Part shown: positions 47,560 to 60,609 of the stretch, in pieces
How positions within the stretch are numbered: position 1 is the first letter of the stretch
Layout of the letters: the number at the start of each line of letters is the position of its first letter
Source: Tetrahymena thermophila SB210
Lineage: Eukaryota; Ciliophora; Oligohymenophorea; Hymenostomatida; Tetrahymenidae
Assembly (NCBI RefSeq): GCF_000189635.1
Contig: NW_002476552.1
Location: 98,564-162,563 of the forward strand
Direction: 5' to 3'
Length of the DNA: 64,000 bases
Notes under the pieces: model-generated
Database searches by the model: none
Seen by the model: only the letters and a program-made list of their open reading frames with translations
Told to the model about the DNA's origin: nothing
Position numbers and translations under genes: made by a program

Positions 47560-49385
47560 ATGGATAGAATTACCACCTAAAATCTAAAATGCAATAAGCA
47601 TCCAAATAAAAACCTTCAATTTATTTAAGTAAATGATGTTCTAACACAACCTACTTCCTCTAAACCTCTCTTTTACTGCTCCTCCTGTTTTAATCACGAT
47701 CTTCACTTTAAATCTATCAACTATATTATGATCGATCAGATTTTTTAAGAGGCAGACACTAATATCATCCCAAAATGGCCACCAGTCAACAACTATCAAG
47801 TCATCTCAGATCTCATCGATCTTACTTCTAATTAATCTTCACTTGACTATGTCAAGCAAATTACAGATTTCTTTCATCAACTCAAAGAAGAGTTTTTAAA
47901 TAAAATAGAAGTCATCTAAAAAAAGACTATCAATGAAGCCTTAAAATATCCTATTGATACATAGCAAATCATCAAAAGATATTAAGAAATTTCAAACATT
48001 CATTAGTTTAAGTAGATTCTTAACAACTAATAGCCAAATAACCTCCAAGATCATTCAACACTATGTAAAGAATTTATCTCACAAATGGAGTCTCAAAAAG
48101 ATAAAAACACTGAATTGTTGTAAAGTCTACTTACCTAAGCAAATTAATTAAAAACAAATTTCAACATGGAATATCCTCAGATCATTAAATAGTAATTGTT
48201 TACTTTTATTGACCACATTTCTTTCTTCAATTTAGATATTCCTGAAGTTAGTAGTGCAAATCATAATAACACTAGAAATCACTAGGAAACTAATATAATA
48301 AATCAAAGTAATTAAATTGTAGATTTAAAACTAACATCTGACTTAATCATGAAGCTTGTTTCTAATAAATCAAACTTTTGCTCTGACTAATTCTTAAACA
48401 AGTTAAGTGAGAGTCTTTAAAGAATAAATCCTCTACTTAAATAGTTTACTTTCAACACAGCAGTTTTCAAGGAGAATAAAGTATAAATTGACTTTTCCAA
48501 GATTAGCGAGGAAAAAATAAATTTGATAGAAGAATATGTTAAGCATTCAATAGCTTTGTCAAGAGGGGAATAGTAATATGAATAGGAAGTAAAGGATAGT
48601 TTAGAAATAAAATAAATGACTTAAATTGTAGATTCTAAAATGAGTTTCTTGAGGTAAGAATTCATATAATAGTTTGAAAAGTTCTTAGTTGATGTAAAAC
48701 CTTTCTTAAAATAGATTAATTTCACTAATACTTTTACTGACAAAAATAAATTTGATTTCTTCAGAAATTTGAAAGATAAAAGATTTTATTATGCTTTATA
48801 TGAGGAAAGTTTACCAAATTTAGATCTAAAATTGTTTGCAACTTAGTATTAGAATGGGTAGAGAGATAGTGTGGTAAATAAAAAAGAAAATGGTTATTAT
48901 GAAATTGAAAATTAAATAATAGTGATTGGGTGAATTTTATATCAAATACAAATTTATAAAAAGATTAGAAGTATATTTTTAGGATAAAAGTTGAAAGTCT
49001 AAATGTGACTCAATGTTTTATGATAGGTCTAATGAGAAATTCAAATGCTGATTAAAATGTAGGATATTCAGAGTATTTAAGTTGTCGCTTATAGAAAAAT
49101 AATCAATCTGTAATTAAATGTGGAGATTTGGGTATAGATAAATAATTAAAGGGAGCAGGATTTAAGACAAGTGGAGAGAATATGATAGAACTAAGATTGT
49201 GCTTGAAAGATTAGATTTTAGAAGTGTTAGATTATCCTAATTATGAGTATAAGCTAGGATTACAGGATAAATATAAAGAGAAGCTTACATAATTTGATGA
49301 TCTAAGATTTTATCTTGGTACTTATTTTTAAGGAAGCAAATTAATTTTAATGGATGTAAAAATAGTGAATGAGTTTGTATATTGA
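47560..49385 (+). pseudogene. zinc-finger/variable-domain family, copy 12 (1-nt frameshift)
   Basis: The span is 1826 bp, one short of a multiple of three. At 48901-48911 the DNA reads GAAATTGAAAATTAAAT where relatives have five A after GAAATTG. The lost A shifts the frame after residue 450 and reaches TGA at 48931-48933, truncating the protein before most of the variable domain. Beyond the lesion the original frame is intact to the end. Patches in the restored reading: DKRFYYALYEE, QYQNGQRDS, NSDWVNF, VTQC, QNVGYSEY, CGDL, TYFQ. The start is MDRITTQN. A homopolymer sequencing error is as likely as a real mutation, because everything else looks under constraint. Confidence 0.8.
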
Positions 49386-49754
49386 ATTAAATTTTATATA
49401 TATTAATAATAGTATGATATTTGATAGAATATTTCTTTTCATATTTAAAAATTTTTTAAATTATTGAGCATATTTTGTTCTAAAAGTATTTATAATTTGA
49501 TAGTAAATAATGTTTCTTATGAATATTATATTATATTTATTAATTTTAATCTAACAACTTTCTAAGATATCACTAAAATTCTCAAAATAAAGAGTCCTAA
49601 TTTGTTATCTATTAGAATATTTAACATCTTTTTATAAAGTATTTAGATATGCAACTTTCATTTTAATTTCTAAAATTCAAAGAAAACTCTAATTAAATAT
49701 CAAAATATAATCAAAAATACATTTAAAATATATCTTCTCACTCTAATCTTATAA
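49386..49754. promoter_or_regulatory. spacer and upstream block of copy 13
   Basis: 369 bp. The family block starts near 49598 (TTGTTATCTATTAGAATATTT). Nothing else is seen. Confidence 0.4.
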
Positions 49755-51578
49755 ATGGATAAAATTACCATCTAAAATCTAAAATGCAATAAGCATCCAA
49801 ATAAAAATCTTCAATTTATTTAAGTAAATGATGTCCTAACACAACCTACTTCCACTAAACCTCTATTTTACTGCTCTTCCTGTTTTAATCACGATCTTCA
49901 CTTTAAATCTATCAACTATCTAATGATAGATCAGATTTTTTAAGAAGCAGACACTAATATCATCCCAAAATGGCCACCAGTCAACAACTATCAAGTCATC
50001 TCAGATCTCATTGATCTTACTTCCAATTAATCTTCACTTGACTATGTCAAACAAATTACAGACTTCTTTCATCAACTCAAAGAAGAATTTTTAAATAAAA
50101 TAGATGTCATCTAAAAAAAGATGATTAATGAAACCTTGAAATATCCTATTGATACATAGCAAATCATCAAAAGATATTAAGAAATTTCAAACATTCTTTA
50201 ATTTAAGTAGATTCTTAACAATGAATAACCAAATAACCTCAAAGATCATTCAACAATATGTAAAGAATTTATCTCACAAATGGAGTCTCAAAAAGATAAA
50301 AACACTGAATTGTTGTAAAGTCTACTTACCTAAGCAAATTAATTGCAAAAGAATTTTAACATGGAAGTTCCTCACATTCTTAAATAGTAATTATTTACTT
50401 TTATTGACCAAATTTCTTTCTTCAATTTAGATATTCCTGAGGTTAGTATTGCAAATCATAATAACACTAGAAATCATTAGGAAACTAACATTATAAATCA
50501 AAGTAATTAAATTGGAGATTTAAAACTAACATCTGACTTAATCATGAAGCTTGTTTCTAATAAATCAAACTTTTGCTCTGACTAATTCTTAAGCAAGCTA
50601 AGTGAAAATCTTTAAAGAATAAATCCTCTACTTAAATAGTTTACTTTCAACACAGCAGTTTTTAAGGAGAATAAAAAATAAATTGACTTTTCAAAGATTA
50701 GTGAGGAAAAAATAAATTTGATAGAAGAATATGTTAATCATTCAATAGCTTTGTCAAGAGGGGAATAGAAATATGAATAGGAAGTAAAGGATAGTTTAGA
50801 AATCAAATAAATGACTTAAATAATAGATTCTAAAATGAGTTTCTTGAGAGAAGAATGCATATAATAGTTTGAAAAGTTCTTAGTTGACGTAAAACCTTTC
50901 TTAAAATAGATTAATTTCACTAATACTTTTACTGACAAAAATAAATTTGATTTCTTCAGAAATTTGAAAGATAAATAATTGAATGCTTTGTATGAGGAAA
51001 GTTTACCAAATTTAGATCTAAAATTGTTTGCAACTTAGTGGAAGGATGGGTAGAGAAATTGTGCGGTAAATAAAAAAGAAAATGGTTATTATGAAATTGA
51101 AAAATTAAATAATAATGCTTGGATGAATTGTATATCAAATACAAATTTATAAAAAGATTAGAAGTATATTTTTAGGATAAAAGTTGAAAGTCTAAATTAA
51201 GGTTAATTATTTATGATAGGTCTAATGAGAAATTCAAATGCTGATTAAAATGTAGGATATTCAGAGTATTTAAGTCGTTACTTATAGAAAAATAATCAAT
51301 CTGTAATTAAATGTGGAGGTTATGGTATAGATAAATAATTAAAGGGAGCAGGATTTAAGACAAGTGGAGAGAATATGATAGAACTAAGATTGTGCTTGAA
51401 AGAATAGATTTTAGAAGTGTTAGATTATCCTAATTATGAGTATAAGCTAGGATTACAGGATGAATATAAAGAGAAGCTTACATAATTTGATGATCTAAGA
51501 TTTTATCTTGGAATTTATTAACAAGGAAGCAAATTAATTTTAATGGATGTAAAAATAGTGAATGAGTTTATAAATTGA
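49755..51578 (+). CDS. zinc-finger/variable-domain family, copy 13
   Basis: 607 codons. Zinc ligands are intact. A Gln-Leu-Asn-Cys variation QANQLQKNFNMEVPH appears around residue 185-205 (GCAAAAGAATTTTAAC instead of AAAACAAATTTC), a segment type shared with copies 4, 14 and 18. An extra cysteine occurs in REECIQQF (others REEFIQQF). Patches: DKQLNALYEES, QWKDGQRNC, NNAWMNC, QGQL, QNVGYSEY, CGGY, IYQQ. LSRYLQKN has Arg where most copies have Cys (LSCYLQKN), so that cysteine is not essential to the fold. No internal TGA was found. Confidence 0.84.
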
Positions 51579-51962
51579 ATTAAATTATATATATAATAAT
51601 AATATGATATTAGGTAGATATATTTATTTTTTTTTTTTAAAAATTTTATTAAATTAAACATTTTTATTTTTTTCTTTTAAAAGGAAAACACTTTTCAAAA
51701 CTTTTTTTATTTCTATTAAATTATTTTTAATTTTATTAAATAATATTTATTGTTCTAATATTATATTTTTATTTCCTAACAGAGGAATATTTATGTGATA
51801 ATGGCTATAATTTATAATCTATTAGAATATTAACATCTTCTTATAAGATCCTCAAAAAAATTTCTTTCTTTTTAATTTCTAAAATTCAAAGAAAAATCTA
51901 ATAAACTATCAAAATATAATAAAAAATACATTAAAAATATCTCTTCTAACTCTAATCTTTAT
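51579..51962. promoter_or_regulatory. spacer and upstream block of copy 14
   Basis: 384 bp with a poly-T stretch near 51625-51640. The family block is diverged here (TTATAATCTATTAGAATATTAAC near 51817). Confidence 0.4.
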
Positions 51963-53786
51963 ATGGATAAAGTTACCATCTAAAATCTTAAATGCAATAA
52001 GCATCCAAATAAAAACCTTCAATTTATTTAAGTAAATGATGTTCTAACACAACCTACTTCCTCTAAACCTCTCTTTTACTGCTCCTCCTGTTTTAATCAC
52101 GATCTTCAATTTAAATCTATCAACTATCTTATGATCGATTAGATTATTTAAGAAGCAGACACTAATATCATCCCAAAGTGGCCACCAGTCAACAACTATC
52201 AAATCATATCAGATCTCATTGATCTTACTTCCAATTAATCTTCACTTGACTATATCAAGCAAATTACAGACTTCTTTCACCAACTCAAAGAAGAATTTTT
52301 AAATAAAATAGATGTAGTCTAAAAAAAGATGATCAACGAAGCCTTGAAATATCCTATTGATACATAGCAAATCATCAAAAGATATTAAGAAATTTCAAAC
52401 ATTCATTAGTTTAAGTAGATTCTTAACAACGAATAACCAAATAACCTCCAAGATAATTCAACTTTATGTAAAGAATTTATCTCACAAATGGAGTCTCAAA
52501 AAGATAAAAATACTGAATTGTTGTAAAGTCTACTTACCTAAACAAATTAATTGCAAAAAAATTTCAACATAGAATATCCTCACGCCATTAAATAGTAATT
52601 ATTTACTTTTATTGACCAAATTTATTTCTTCAATTTAGATATTCCTGAAGTTAGTAGTACAAATCATTATATCACTACAAACCATTAGGAAGCTAACATT
52701 ATAAATCAAAGTAATTAAATTGAAGATTTAAAACTAACATCTGACTTAATCATGAAGCTTGTTTCTAATAAATCAAATTTTTGCTCTGACTAATTCTTAA
52801 ACAAGTTAAGTGAGAGTCTTTAAAGAATAAACCCTCTACTTAAATAGTTTAGTTTCAACACAGCAGTTTTCAAGGACAATAAAGAATAAATTGACTTTTC
52901 CAAGATTAGCGAGGAAAAAATAAATTTGATAGAAGAATATGTTAAGCATTAAATAGCTTTGTCAAGAGGGGAATAATAATTTTAAAAGGAAGTAAAGGAT
53001 AGTTAAGAAATTAAATAAATGACTTAAATTGTAGATTCTAAAATGAGTTTCTTGAGGTAAGAATTCATATAATAGTTTGAAAAGTTCTTAGTTGATGTAA
53101 AACCTTTCTTAAAATAAATTAACTTCACTAATAGTTTTACTGACAAAAATAAATTTGATTTCTTTAGAAATTTGAAAGATAACAAATGGAACGCTTTTTA
53201 TGAGGAAAGTTTACCAAATTTAGATCTAAAATTGTTAGCAACTTAGTGGAGCGATGGGTAGACAAATTGTGTGGTAAATAAAAAAGAAAATGGTTATTAT
53301 GAAATTGAAAAATTAAATACTGATGGTTGGGTGAATTGTATATCAAATACAAATTTATAATAAGATAAGAAGTATATATTTAGGATAAAAGTTGAAAATC
53401 TAAATGAGAATCAAGTTTTTATGATAGGTCTAGTGAGAAATTCAATTGCTGATTAAATGTTAGGATATTTAGAGTATTTAAGTTGTTATTTATAGAAAAT
53501 TAATCAATCTGTATTTAAATGTGGAAGATTTGGTATTGATAAATAATTAAAGGGAGCAGGATTTTAGACAAGTGAAGAGAATATAATAGAACTTAGATTG
53601 TGTTTGAAAAAGTATATTTTAGAAGTGTTAGATTATCCTAATTATGAGTATAAGCTAGGATTAGAGGATATATACAAAAATAAACTTCATTAATTTGATG
53701 ATCTAAGATTTTATCTTGGAATTCATAATTAAGGAAGCAAATTAATTTTAATGGATGTAAAAATAGTGAATGAGTTTATAAATTGA
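51963..53786 (+). CDS. zinc-finger/variable-domain family, copy 14
   Basis: 607 codons, start MDKVTIQN. The finger is conserved. It is the copy with most framework changes in the C-terminal domain: GLVRNSIADQ, QKINQSVFK, AGFQTSEENIIEL, KKYILEVL and EDIYKNKLHQ. Patches: DNKWNAFYEES, QWSDGQTNC, NTDGWVNC, ENQV, QMLGYLEY, CGRF, IHNQ. KKYIL and KVENLNE recall copy 2. The greater number of framework substitutions could mean relaxed constraint or an older split, but the frame is intact and the length is normal. Confidence 0.83.
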
Positions 53787-54230
53787 ATTAAATTTTTTTT
53801 TATTATGATAGTGGTAGAAATATTTATTTTTCTTTTTTAAAAATAAAAAAAAATTTTTATTTAATTTTTAAAACCAAAATAATTTTTTATTTTTTAATAA
53901 AATTATTCTTTCTAATAAATTTTAACTTTATTCAAAAAAATAAGCATATTTTTTCTTAAAAATATTTATAATTTGAAATAAATTATATGTCTATGTCTAT
54001 GAATAATCTATTTTTATCAATTAATTTTAATCAAACAACATTATTAGATATAACCAATATTCTGAAAAATATAGTCCTTATTTATTATCTATTAGAATAT
54101 TAATATCTTCTTTTTATGTACTCAAAAAGTATCTTTCTTTTTAATTTCTAAAATTCAAACAAAACTCACATTAAATCTCAAAAAAAATATAAATACATAG
54201 AAAATATCTTTCCTCTCTCTAATCTTATAA
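53787..54230. promoter_or_regulatory. spacer and upstream block of copy 15
   Basis: From about 53990 to the start codon this is nearly identical to about 56315-56554 before copy 16. The family block starts near 54080. Confidence 0.45.
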
Positions 54231-56054
54231 ATGGATAAAATTACAATCTAAAATCTAAAATGCAAGAAGCATCCTAATAAAAATCTTCAATTTATTTAAG
54301 TAAATGATATCCTAACACAACCTACTTCCACTAAACCTCTCTTTTACTGTTCCTCCTGTTTTAATCACGATCTTCACTTTAAATCTATCAACTATCTTAT
54401 GATAGATCAGATTTTTTAAGAGGCAGACACTAATATCATCCCAAAGTGGCCACCAGTCAACAACTATCAAATCATCTCAGATCTCATTGATCTTACTTCC
54501 AATTAATCTTCACTTGACTATGTCAAGCAAATTACAGATTTCTTTCATTAACTCAAAGAAGAATTTTTAAATAAAATAGATGTAGTCTAAAAAAAGATGA
54601 TCAACGAAGCTTTGAAATATCCTATTGATACATAGCAAATTATCAAAAGATATTAAGAAATTTCCAACATTCATTAGTTTAAGTAGGTTCTTAACAACGA
54701 ATAACCAAATAACCTCCAAGATCATTCAACTCTATGTAAAGAATTTATCTCACAAATGGAGTCTCAAAAAGATAAAAACACTGAATTATTGCAAAGTCTA
54801 CTTACCTAAGCAAATTTATTAAAAACAAATTTCAACATGGAATATCCTCAGATCATTAAATAGTAATTATTTACTTTTATTGACCACATTTCTTTCTTCA
54901 ATTTAGATATTCCTGAAGTTAATAGTGAAAATCATAGCAACACTAGAAATCATTAGGAAACTAACATTATAAATCAAAGTAATTAAATTGAAGATTTAAG
55001 ACTAACATCTGACTTAATCATGAAGCTTGTTTCTAATAAATCAAACTTTTGCTCTGACTAATTCTTAAACAAGTTAAGTGAGAGTCTTTAAAGAATAAAT
55101 CCTCTACTTAAATAGTTTACTTTCAACACAGCAGTTTTCAAAGAGAATAAAGTATAAATTGACTTTTCCAAGATTAGCGAGGAAAAAATAAATTTGATAG
55201 AAGAATATGTTAAGCATTCAATAGCTTTGTCAAGAGGGGAATAGTAATATGAATAGGAAGTAAAGGATAGTTTAGAAATAAAATAAATGACTTAAATTGT
55301 AGATTCTAAAATGAGTTTCTTGAAGTAAGAATTCATATAATAGTTTGAGAAGTTCTTAGTTGATGTAAAACCTTTCTTAAAATAAATTAACTTCACTAAT
55401 TGTTTTACTGACAAAAATAAATTTGATTTCTTCAGAAATTTGAAAGATTACAAATGGAATGCTTTATTTGAGGAAAGTTTACCGAATTTAGATCTAAAAT
55501 TGTTTGCAACTTAGTTTAATAATGGGTAGACAAATTGTGCAGTAAATAAAAAAGAAAATGGTTATTATGAAATTGTATTATTAAATAATAGTAGTTGGGT
55601 GAATTGTATATCAAATACAAATTTATAAAAAGATTAGAAGTATATTTTTAGGATAAAAGTTGAAAGTCTAAATGAAGGTTATACTTTTTTGATAGGTCTA
55701 ATGAGAAATTCAAATGCTGATTAAACTTATGGATATTCAGAGTATTTAAGTTGTCACTTATAGAAAAATAATCAATCTGTAATTAAATATGGAGGTTATG
55801 GTATTGATAAATAATTAAAGGGAGCAGTATTTAAGACAAGTGGAGAGAATATGATAGAACTAAGATTGTGTTTGAAAGAGTAGATTTTAGAAGTGTTAGA
55901 TTATCCTAATTATGAGTATAAGCTAGGATTAAAGGATTAATATAAACAGAAACTAACATAATTTGATGATCTAAGATTTTTTCTTGGCATTCGTAATTAA
56001 GGAAGCAAATTAATTTTAATGGATGTAAAAATAGTGAATGAGTTTATAAATTGA
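54231..56054 (+). CDS. zinc-finger/variable-domain family, copy 15
   Basis: 607 codons. From about 240 bp upstream to roughly codon 300 the DNA is nearly identical to copy 16, with only scattered differences; downstream the two diverge, most at the variable patches. Patches here: DYKWNALFEES, QFNNGQTNC, LLNNSSWVNC (IVLLN for IEKLN), EGYT, QTYGYSEY, YGGY, IRNQ. It has GAVFK for GAGFK. The patches QTYGxSE and YGGY match copy 1, 38 kb away, rather than the neighbour. Its 3' flank contains the long hairpin at 56081-56132. Confidence 0.85.
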
Positions 56055-56554
56055 ATTAAATTATATATTGCAAATCCAGGTATTGAAATTCCGCTGACTG
56101 GATACATACATAATGTCAGCGGAATTTCAATAAGATTTTATTTAAAATTTGAAAGCTAAGTAGCCTTCTTGCTTTTTTTATTTTAATTTGTCAGAATTTA
56201 TCTAACAGATCTACCTGTGATTTTATTAAAAAGAAAGGCCTTTTATTTAATATTTTATGAAAAATTAATTTTTTTATTCAAAAAAATATTTATAATTTGA
56301 AATAAATAATATGTCTATGTCTATGAATAATCTATTATTATCAATTAATTCTAATCAAACAACATTATTAGATATAACCAAAATTCGAAAAATATAGTCC
56401 TTATTTATTATCTATTAGAATATTAATATCTTCTTTTTATGTACTCAAATAAGTATCTTTCTTTTTAATTTCTAAAATTCAAACAAAACTCACATTAAAT
56501 CTCAAAAAAATATATAAATACAAGAAAATATCTTTCCTCTCTCTAATCTTTTAA
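56055..56554. promoter_or_regulatory. spacer of copy 16 with a long hairpin in its 5' part
   Basis: About 56070-56250 is unrelated to the other spacers and includes the 18-bp hairpin. From about 56315 it is the duplicated upstream region shared with copy 15. The family block starts near 56407. Confidence 0.45.
56081..56132. other. perfect 18-bp stem-loop, possible structured RNA or element scar
   Basis: Arms TATTGAAATTCCGCTGAC (56081-56098) and GTCAGCGGAATTTCAATA (56115-56132) are perfect complements around a 16-nt loop. CCGCTGAC is strikingly GC-rich for this genome. It begins only 27 bp after the stop of copy 15 and has no counterpart after the other copies. Confidence 0.75.
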
Positions 56555-58378
56555 ATGGATAAAATTACAATCTAAAATCTAAAATGTAAGAAGCATCCTA
56601 ATAAAAATCTTCAATTTATTTAAGTAAATGATGTCCTAACACAACCTACTTCCACTAAACCTCTCTTTTACTGTTCCTCCTGTTTTAATCACGATCTTCA
56701 CTTTAAATCTATCAACTATCTTATGATAGATCAGATTTTTTAAGAGGCAGACACTAATATCATCCCAAAGTGGCCACCAGTCAACAACTATCAAATCATC
56801 TCAGATCTCATTGATCTTACTTCCAATTAATCTTCACTTGACTATGTCAAGCAAATTACAGATTTCTTTCATTAACTCAAAGAAGAATTTTTAAATAAAA
56901 TAGATGTAGTCTAAAAAAAGATGATCAACGAAGCTTTGAAATATCCTATTGATACATAGCAAATTATCAAAAGATATTAAGAAATTTCCAACATTCATTA
57001 GTTTAAGTAGGTTCTTAACAACGAATAACCAAATAACCTCCAAGATCATTCAACTCTATGTAAAGAATTTATCTCACAAATGGAGTCTCAAAAAGATAAA
57101 AACACTGAATTATTGCAAAGTCTACTTACCTAAGCAAATTTATTAAAAACAAATTTCAACATGGAATATCCTCAGATCATTAAATAGTAATTATTTACTT
57201 TTATTGACCACATTTCTTTCTTCAATTTAGATATTCCTGAAGTTAATAGTGAAAATCATAGCAACACTAGAAATCATTAGGAAACTAACATTATAAATCA
57301 AAGTAATTAAATTGAAGATTTAAAACTAACATCTGACTTAATCATGAAGCTTGTTTCTAATAAATCAAACTTTTGTTCTGACTAATTCTTAAACAAGTTA
57401 AGTGAGAGTCTTTAAAGAATAAATCCTCTACTTAAATAGTTTACTTTCAAAACAGTAGTTTTCAAAGAGAATAAAGAATAAATTGACTTTTCCAAGATTA
57501 GTGAAGAAAAAATAAATTTGATAGAAGAATATGTTAAGCATTCAATAACTTTGTCAAGAGGGGAATAATAATTTGAATAGGAAGTAAAGGATAGTTAAGA
57601 AATTAAATAAATGATTTAAATTTTAGATTCTAAAATGAGTTTCTTGAGGTAAGAATTCATATAATAGTTTGAAAAGTTCTTAGTTGATGTAAAACCTTTC
57701 TTAAAATAGATTAATTTCACTCATAGTTTTACTGACAAAAATAAATTTGATTTCTTCAGAAACTTGAAAGATAACTAATTGAATGCTTTGTTTTAAGAAA
57801 GTTTACCAAATTTAGATTTAAAATTGTTTGCAACTTAGTTTTATAATGGGTAGACAAATTGTGCAGTAAATAAAAAAGAAAATGGTTATTATGAAATTGA
57901 AAAATAAAATAATAATGCTTGGATTAATTGTTTATCAAATACAAATTTATAAAAAGATTAGAAGTATATTTTTAGGATAAGAGTTGAAAGTCTAAATGAA
58001 GATTAGCGATTTATGATAGGTCTTATGAGAAATTCAAATGCTGATTAAAATTTAGGATATTCAGAGTATTTAAGTTGTTACTTAAAGAAAAATAATCAAT
58101 CTGTAATTAAACATGGAGGTTATGGTATTGATAAATAATTAAAGGGAGCAGGATTTAAGACAAGTGGAGAGAATATGATAGAACTAAGATTGTGCTTGAA
58201 AGAGTAGATTTTAGAATTGTTAGATTATCCTAATTATGAGTATAAGCTAGGATTAGAGGATAAATATAAAGAGAAGCTTACATAATTTGATGATCTAAGA
58301 TTTTATCTTGGCATTTATAATTAAGGAAGCAAATTAATTTTAATGGATGTAAAAATAGTGAATGAGTTTATAAATTGA
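56555..58378 (+). CDS. zinc-finger/variable-domain family, copy 16
   Basis: 607 codons. The 5' half duplicates copy 15; the 3' half does not. Patches: DNQLNALFQES, QFYNGQTNC, EKQNNNAWINC (KQN for KLN), EDQR, QNLGYSEY, HGGY, IYNQ. FIRIRVES has Arg for Lys, and CLSNTN has Leu for Ile. Zinc ligands and the IIPKWPPVNN motif are intact. The abrupt change of relatedness near codon 300 is what a gene-conversion tract or unequal crossover would leave. Confidence 0.85.
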
Positions 58379-58782
58379 ATTAAACTTTATATAAAATAAC
58401 AATACAATATTTTATAGATATATTTACTTAAAAAAATAAAATAAATAAATACCAAAAATTCTTTTTATTAAATCTAATCTTTTTTCCAAAAAATAAGCAT
58501 ATTTTCTGCTAAAAATATTTATAATTTGAAATTAAATTATGTTTCTATGAATATTCTATTATTATCAATTAATTTTAATAAAACAACATTATAAGATATA
58601 ACCAAAATACTCAAAATATATTGTCCTTATTTATTATATATTAAAATATTTCAAATCTTCTTATAATATTCTCAAAAAAGTACCTTTCTTTTAAATTTAT
58701 AAAATTCAAAGACAACTCATAAATCTAAAAAAAAATAATAATAAATACATTGAAAATACCTTTTCTTTATATAATCTTATAA
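58379..58782. promoter_or_regulatory. spacer and upstream block of copy 17
   Basis: 404 bp. The family block is present in diverged form near 58631 (TTATATATTAAAATATTTC). Nothing else is seen. Confidence 0.4.
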
Positions 58783-60609
58783 ATGGATAAATTTACCATC
58801 TAAAATCTAAAATGTTATAAGCATCCAAATAAAAACCTTCAATTTATTTAAGTAAATGATGTTCTGACACAACCTACTTCCATTAAATCTCTCTTTTACT
58901 GCTCTTCCTGTTTTAATCATGATCTTCACTTTAAATCTATCAACTATCTTATGATCGATCAGATTTTTTAAGAAGCAGAGACAAACATAATCCCAAAATG
59001 GCCGCCAGTTAATAACTACCAAATCATCTCAGATCTCATTGATCTTACTTCCAATTAATCTTCACTTGACTATGTCAAACAAATTACAGACTTCTTTCAT
59101 CAATTCAAAGATGAATTTCTAAATAAAATAGATGTCATCTAAAAAAAGATGATCAATGAAGCCTTGAAATATCCTATTGATACATAGCAAGTCATCAAAA
59201 GATATTAAGAAATTTCAAACATTCTTCAGTTTAAGCAGATTCTTAACAACGAATAATATAATAACCTCCAAGATCATTCAGCTCTCTGCAAACAATTTAT
59301 CTCACAAATGGAGTCTCAAAAAGATAAAAACACTGAATTGTTGTAAATTCTACTAAGCGAAGCAAATTAATTAAAAACAAATTTCAGCATGGAATATCCT
59401 CACACCATTAAATAGTAATTATTTACTTTTATTGAACAAATTTCTTTCTTCAATTTAGATATTTCTGAAGTTACTAGTACAGATCATAATAACAATAGAG
59501 ATCATTAGGAAACTAACATTACAAATCAAAATAATTAAAGTGGAGATTTAAAACTAACATCAGAATTAATCATGAAACTTGTTTCTAATAAATCAAATTT
59601 ATGCTCTGACTAATTCTTAGACAAGCTAAACGAGAGTCTTTAAAGCCTAAATCATCTAATTAAATAGTTTACTTTCAATACAGTAGTGTTCAAGAAAAAT
59701 AAAGAATAAATTGACTTTTCCAAGATTAGCGAAGAAAAAATGAATTTGATAGAAGAATATGTAAAGCATTCAATAACTTTGTCAAGAGGGGAATAGTAAT
59801 ATGAATAGGAAGTAAAGGATAGTTATGAAATTAAATAAATGACTTAAATTGTAGATTGTAAAATGAGTTTCTTGAGGTAAGAATTCATTTAATAGTTTGA
59901 AAATTTCTTAGTTGATGTAAAACCTTTCTTAAAATAGATTAATTTTACTAATAGTTTTACTGACAAAAATAAATTTGATTTCTTCAGAAATTTGAAAGAT
60001 AAAAGATTTTATTATGCTTTATATGAGGAAAGTTTACCAAATTTAGATTTAAAATTGTATGCAACTTAATTTTAAAATGGGTAGAAATATTGTGTGGTAA
60101 ATAAAAAAGAAAATGGTCATTATGAAATTGAAATTGAAAAATTAAATAATAATGATTGGATGAATTGTATATCAAATACAAATTTATAAAAAGATTAGAA
60201 GTATATTTTTAGGATAAAAATTGTAAGTCAAAATGAAGGTTATTTTATGATAGGTCTAATGAGAAATTCAAATGCTGATTAAAATGTAGGATGTAATGAT
60301 TATTTAAGCTGTTACTTAAAGAAATATAATCAATATGTAATTAAAAATGGATCTTATGGTATTCATAAATAATTAAAGGGAGCAGGATTTAAGACAAGCG
60401 GAGATATGATAGAATTAAGATTGTGTTTGAAAGAGTAGATTTTAGAAGTGTTAGATTATCCTAATTATGAGTTTAAACTAGGATTACATGATCAATATAA
60501 ATAGAAGCTTACATAATTTGATGATCTAAGATTTTATATTGGCATTTGTTATTAAGGAAGCAAATTAATTTTAATGGATGTAAAAGTAGTGAATGAGTTT
60601 ATAAATTGA
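58783..60609 (+). CDS. zinc-finger/variable-domain family, copy 17
   Basis: 608 codons, start MDKFTIQNLKCYKH with Tyr in the first zinc knuckle. Length is conserved although it has a 6-nt tandem duplication (GHYEIEIEKLN for GYYEIEKLN) and loses one residue each in SGDMIEL (SGENMIEL) and in the QNEGYF loop. Patches: DKRFYYALYEE, QFQNGQKYC, NNDWMNC, a shortened EGY, QNVGCNDY, NGSY, ICYQ. It has GIHKQ for GIDKQ, FKLGLHDQ for YKLGLQDQ, and IKIVSQ for IKVESL. It uses CAG/CAA for Gln more often than its neighbours in the helical part, so it may be an older member less homogenised by conversion. Confidence 0.84.
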
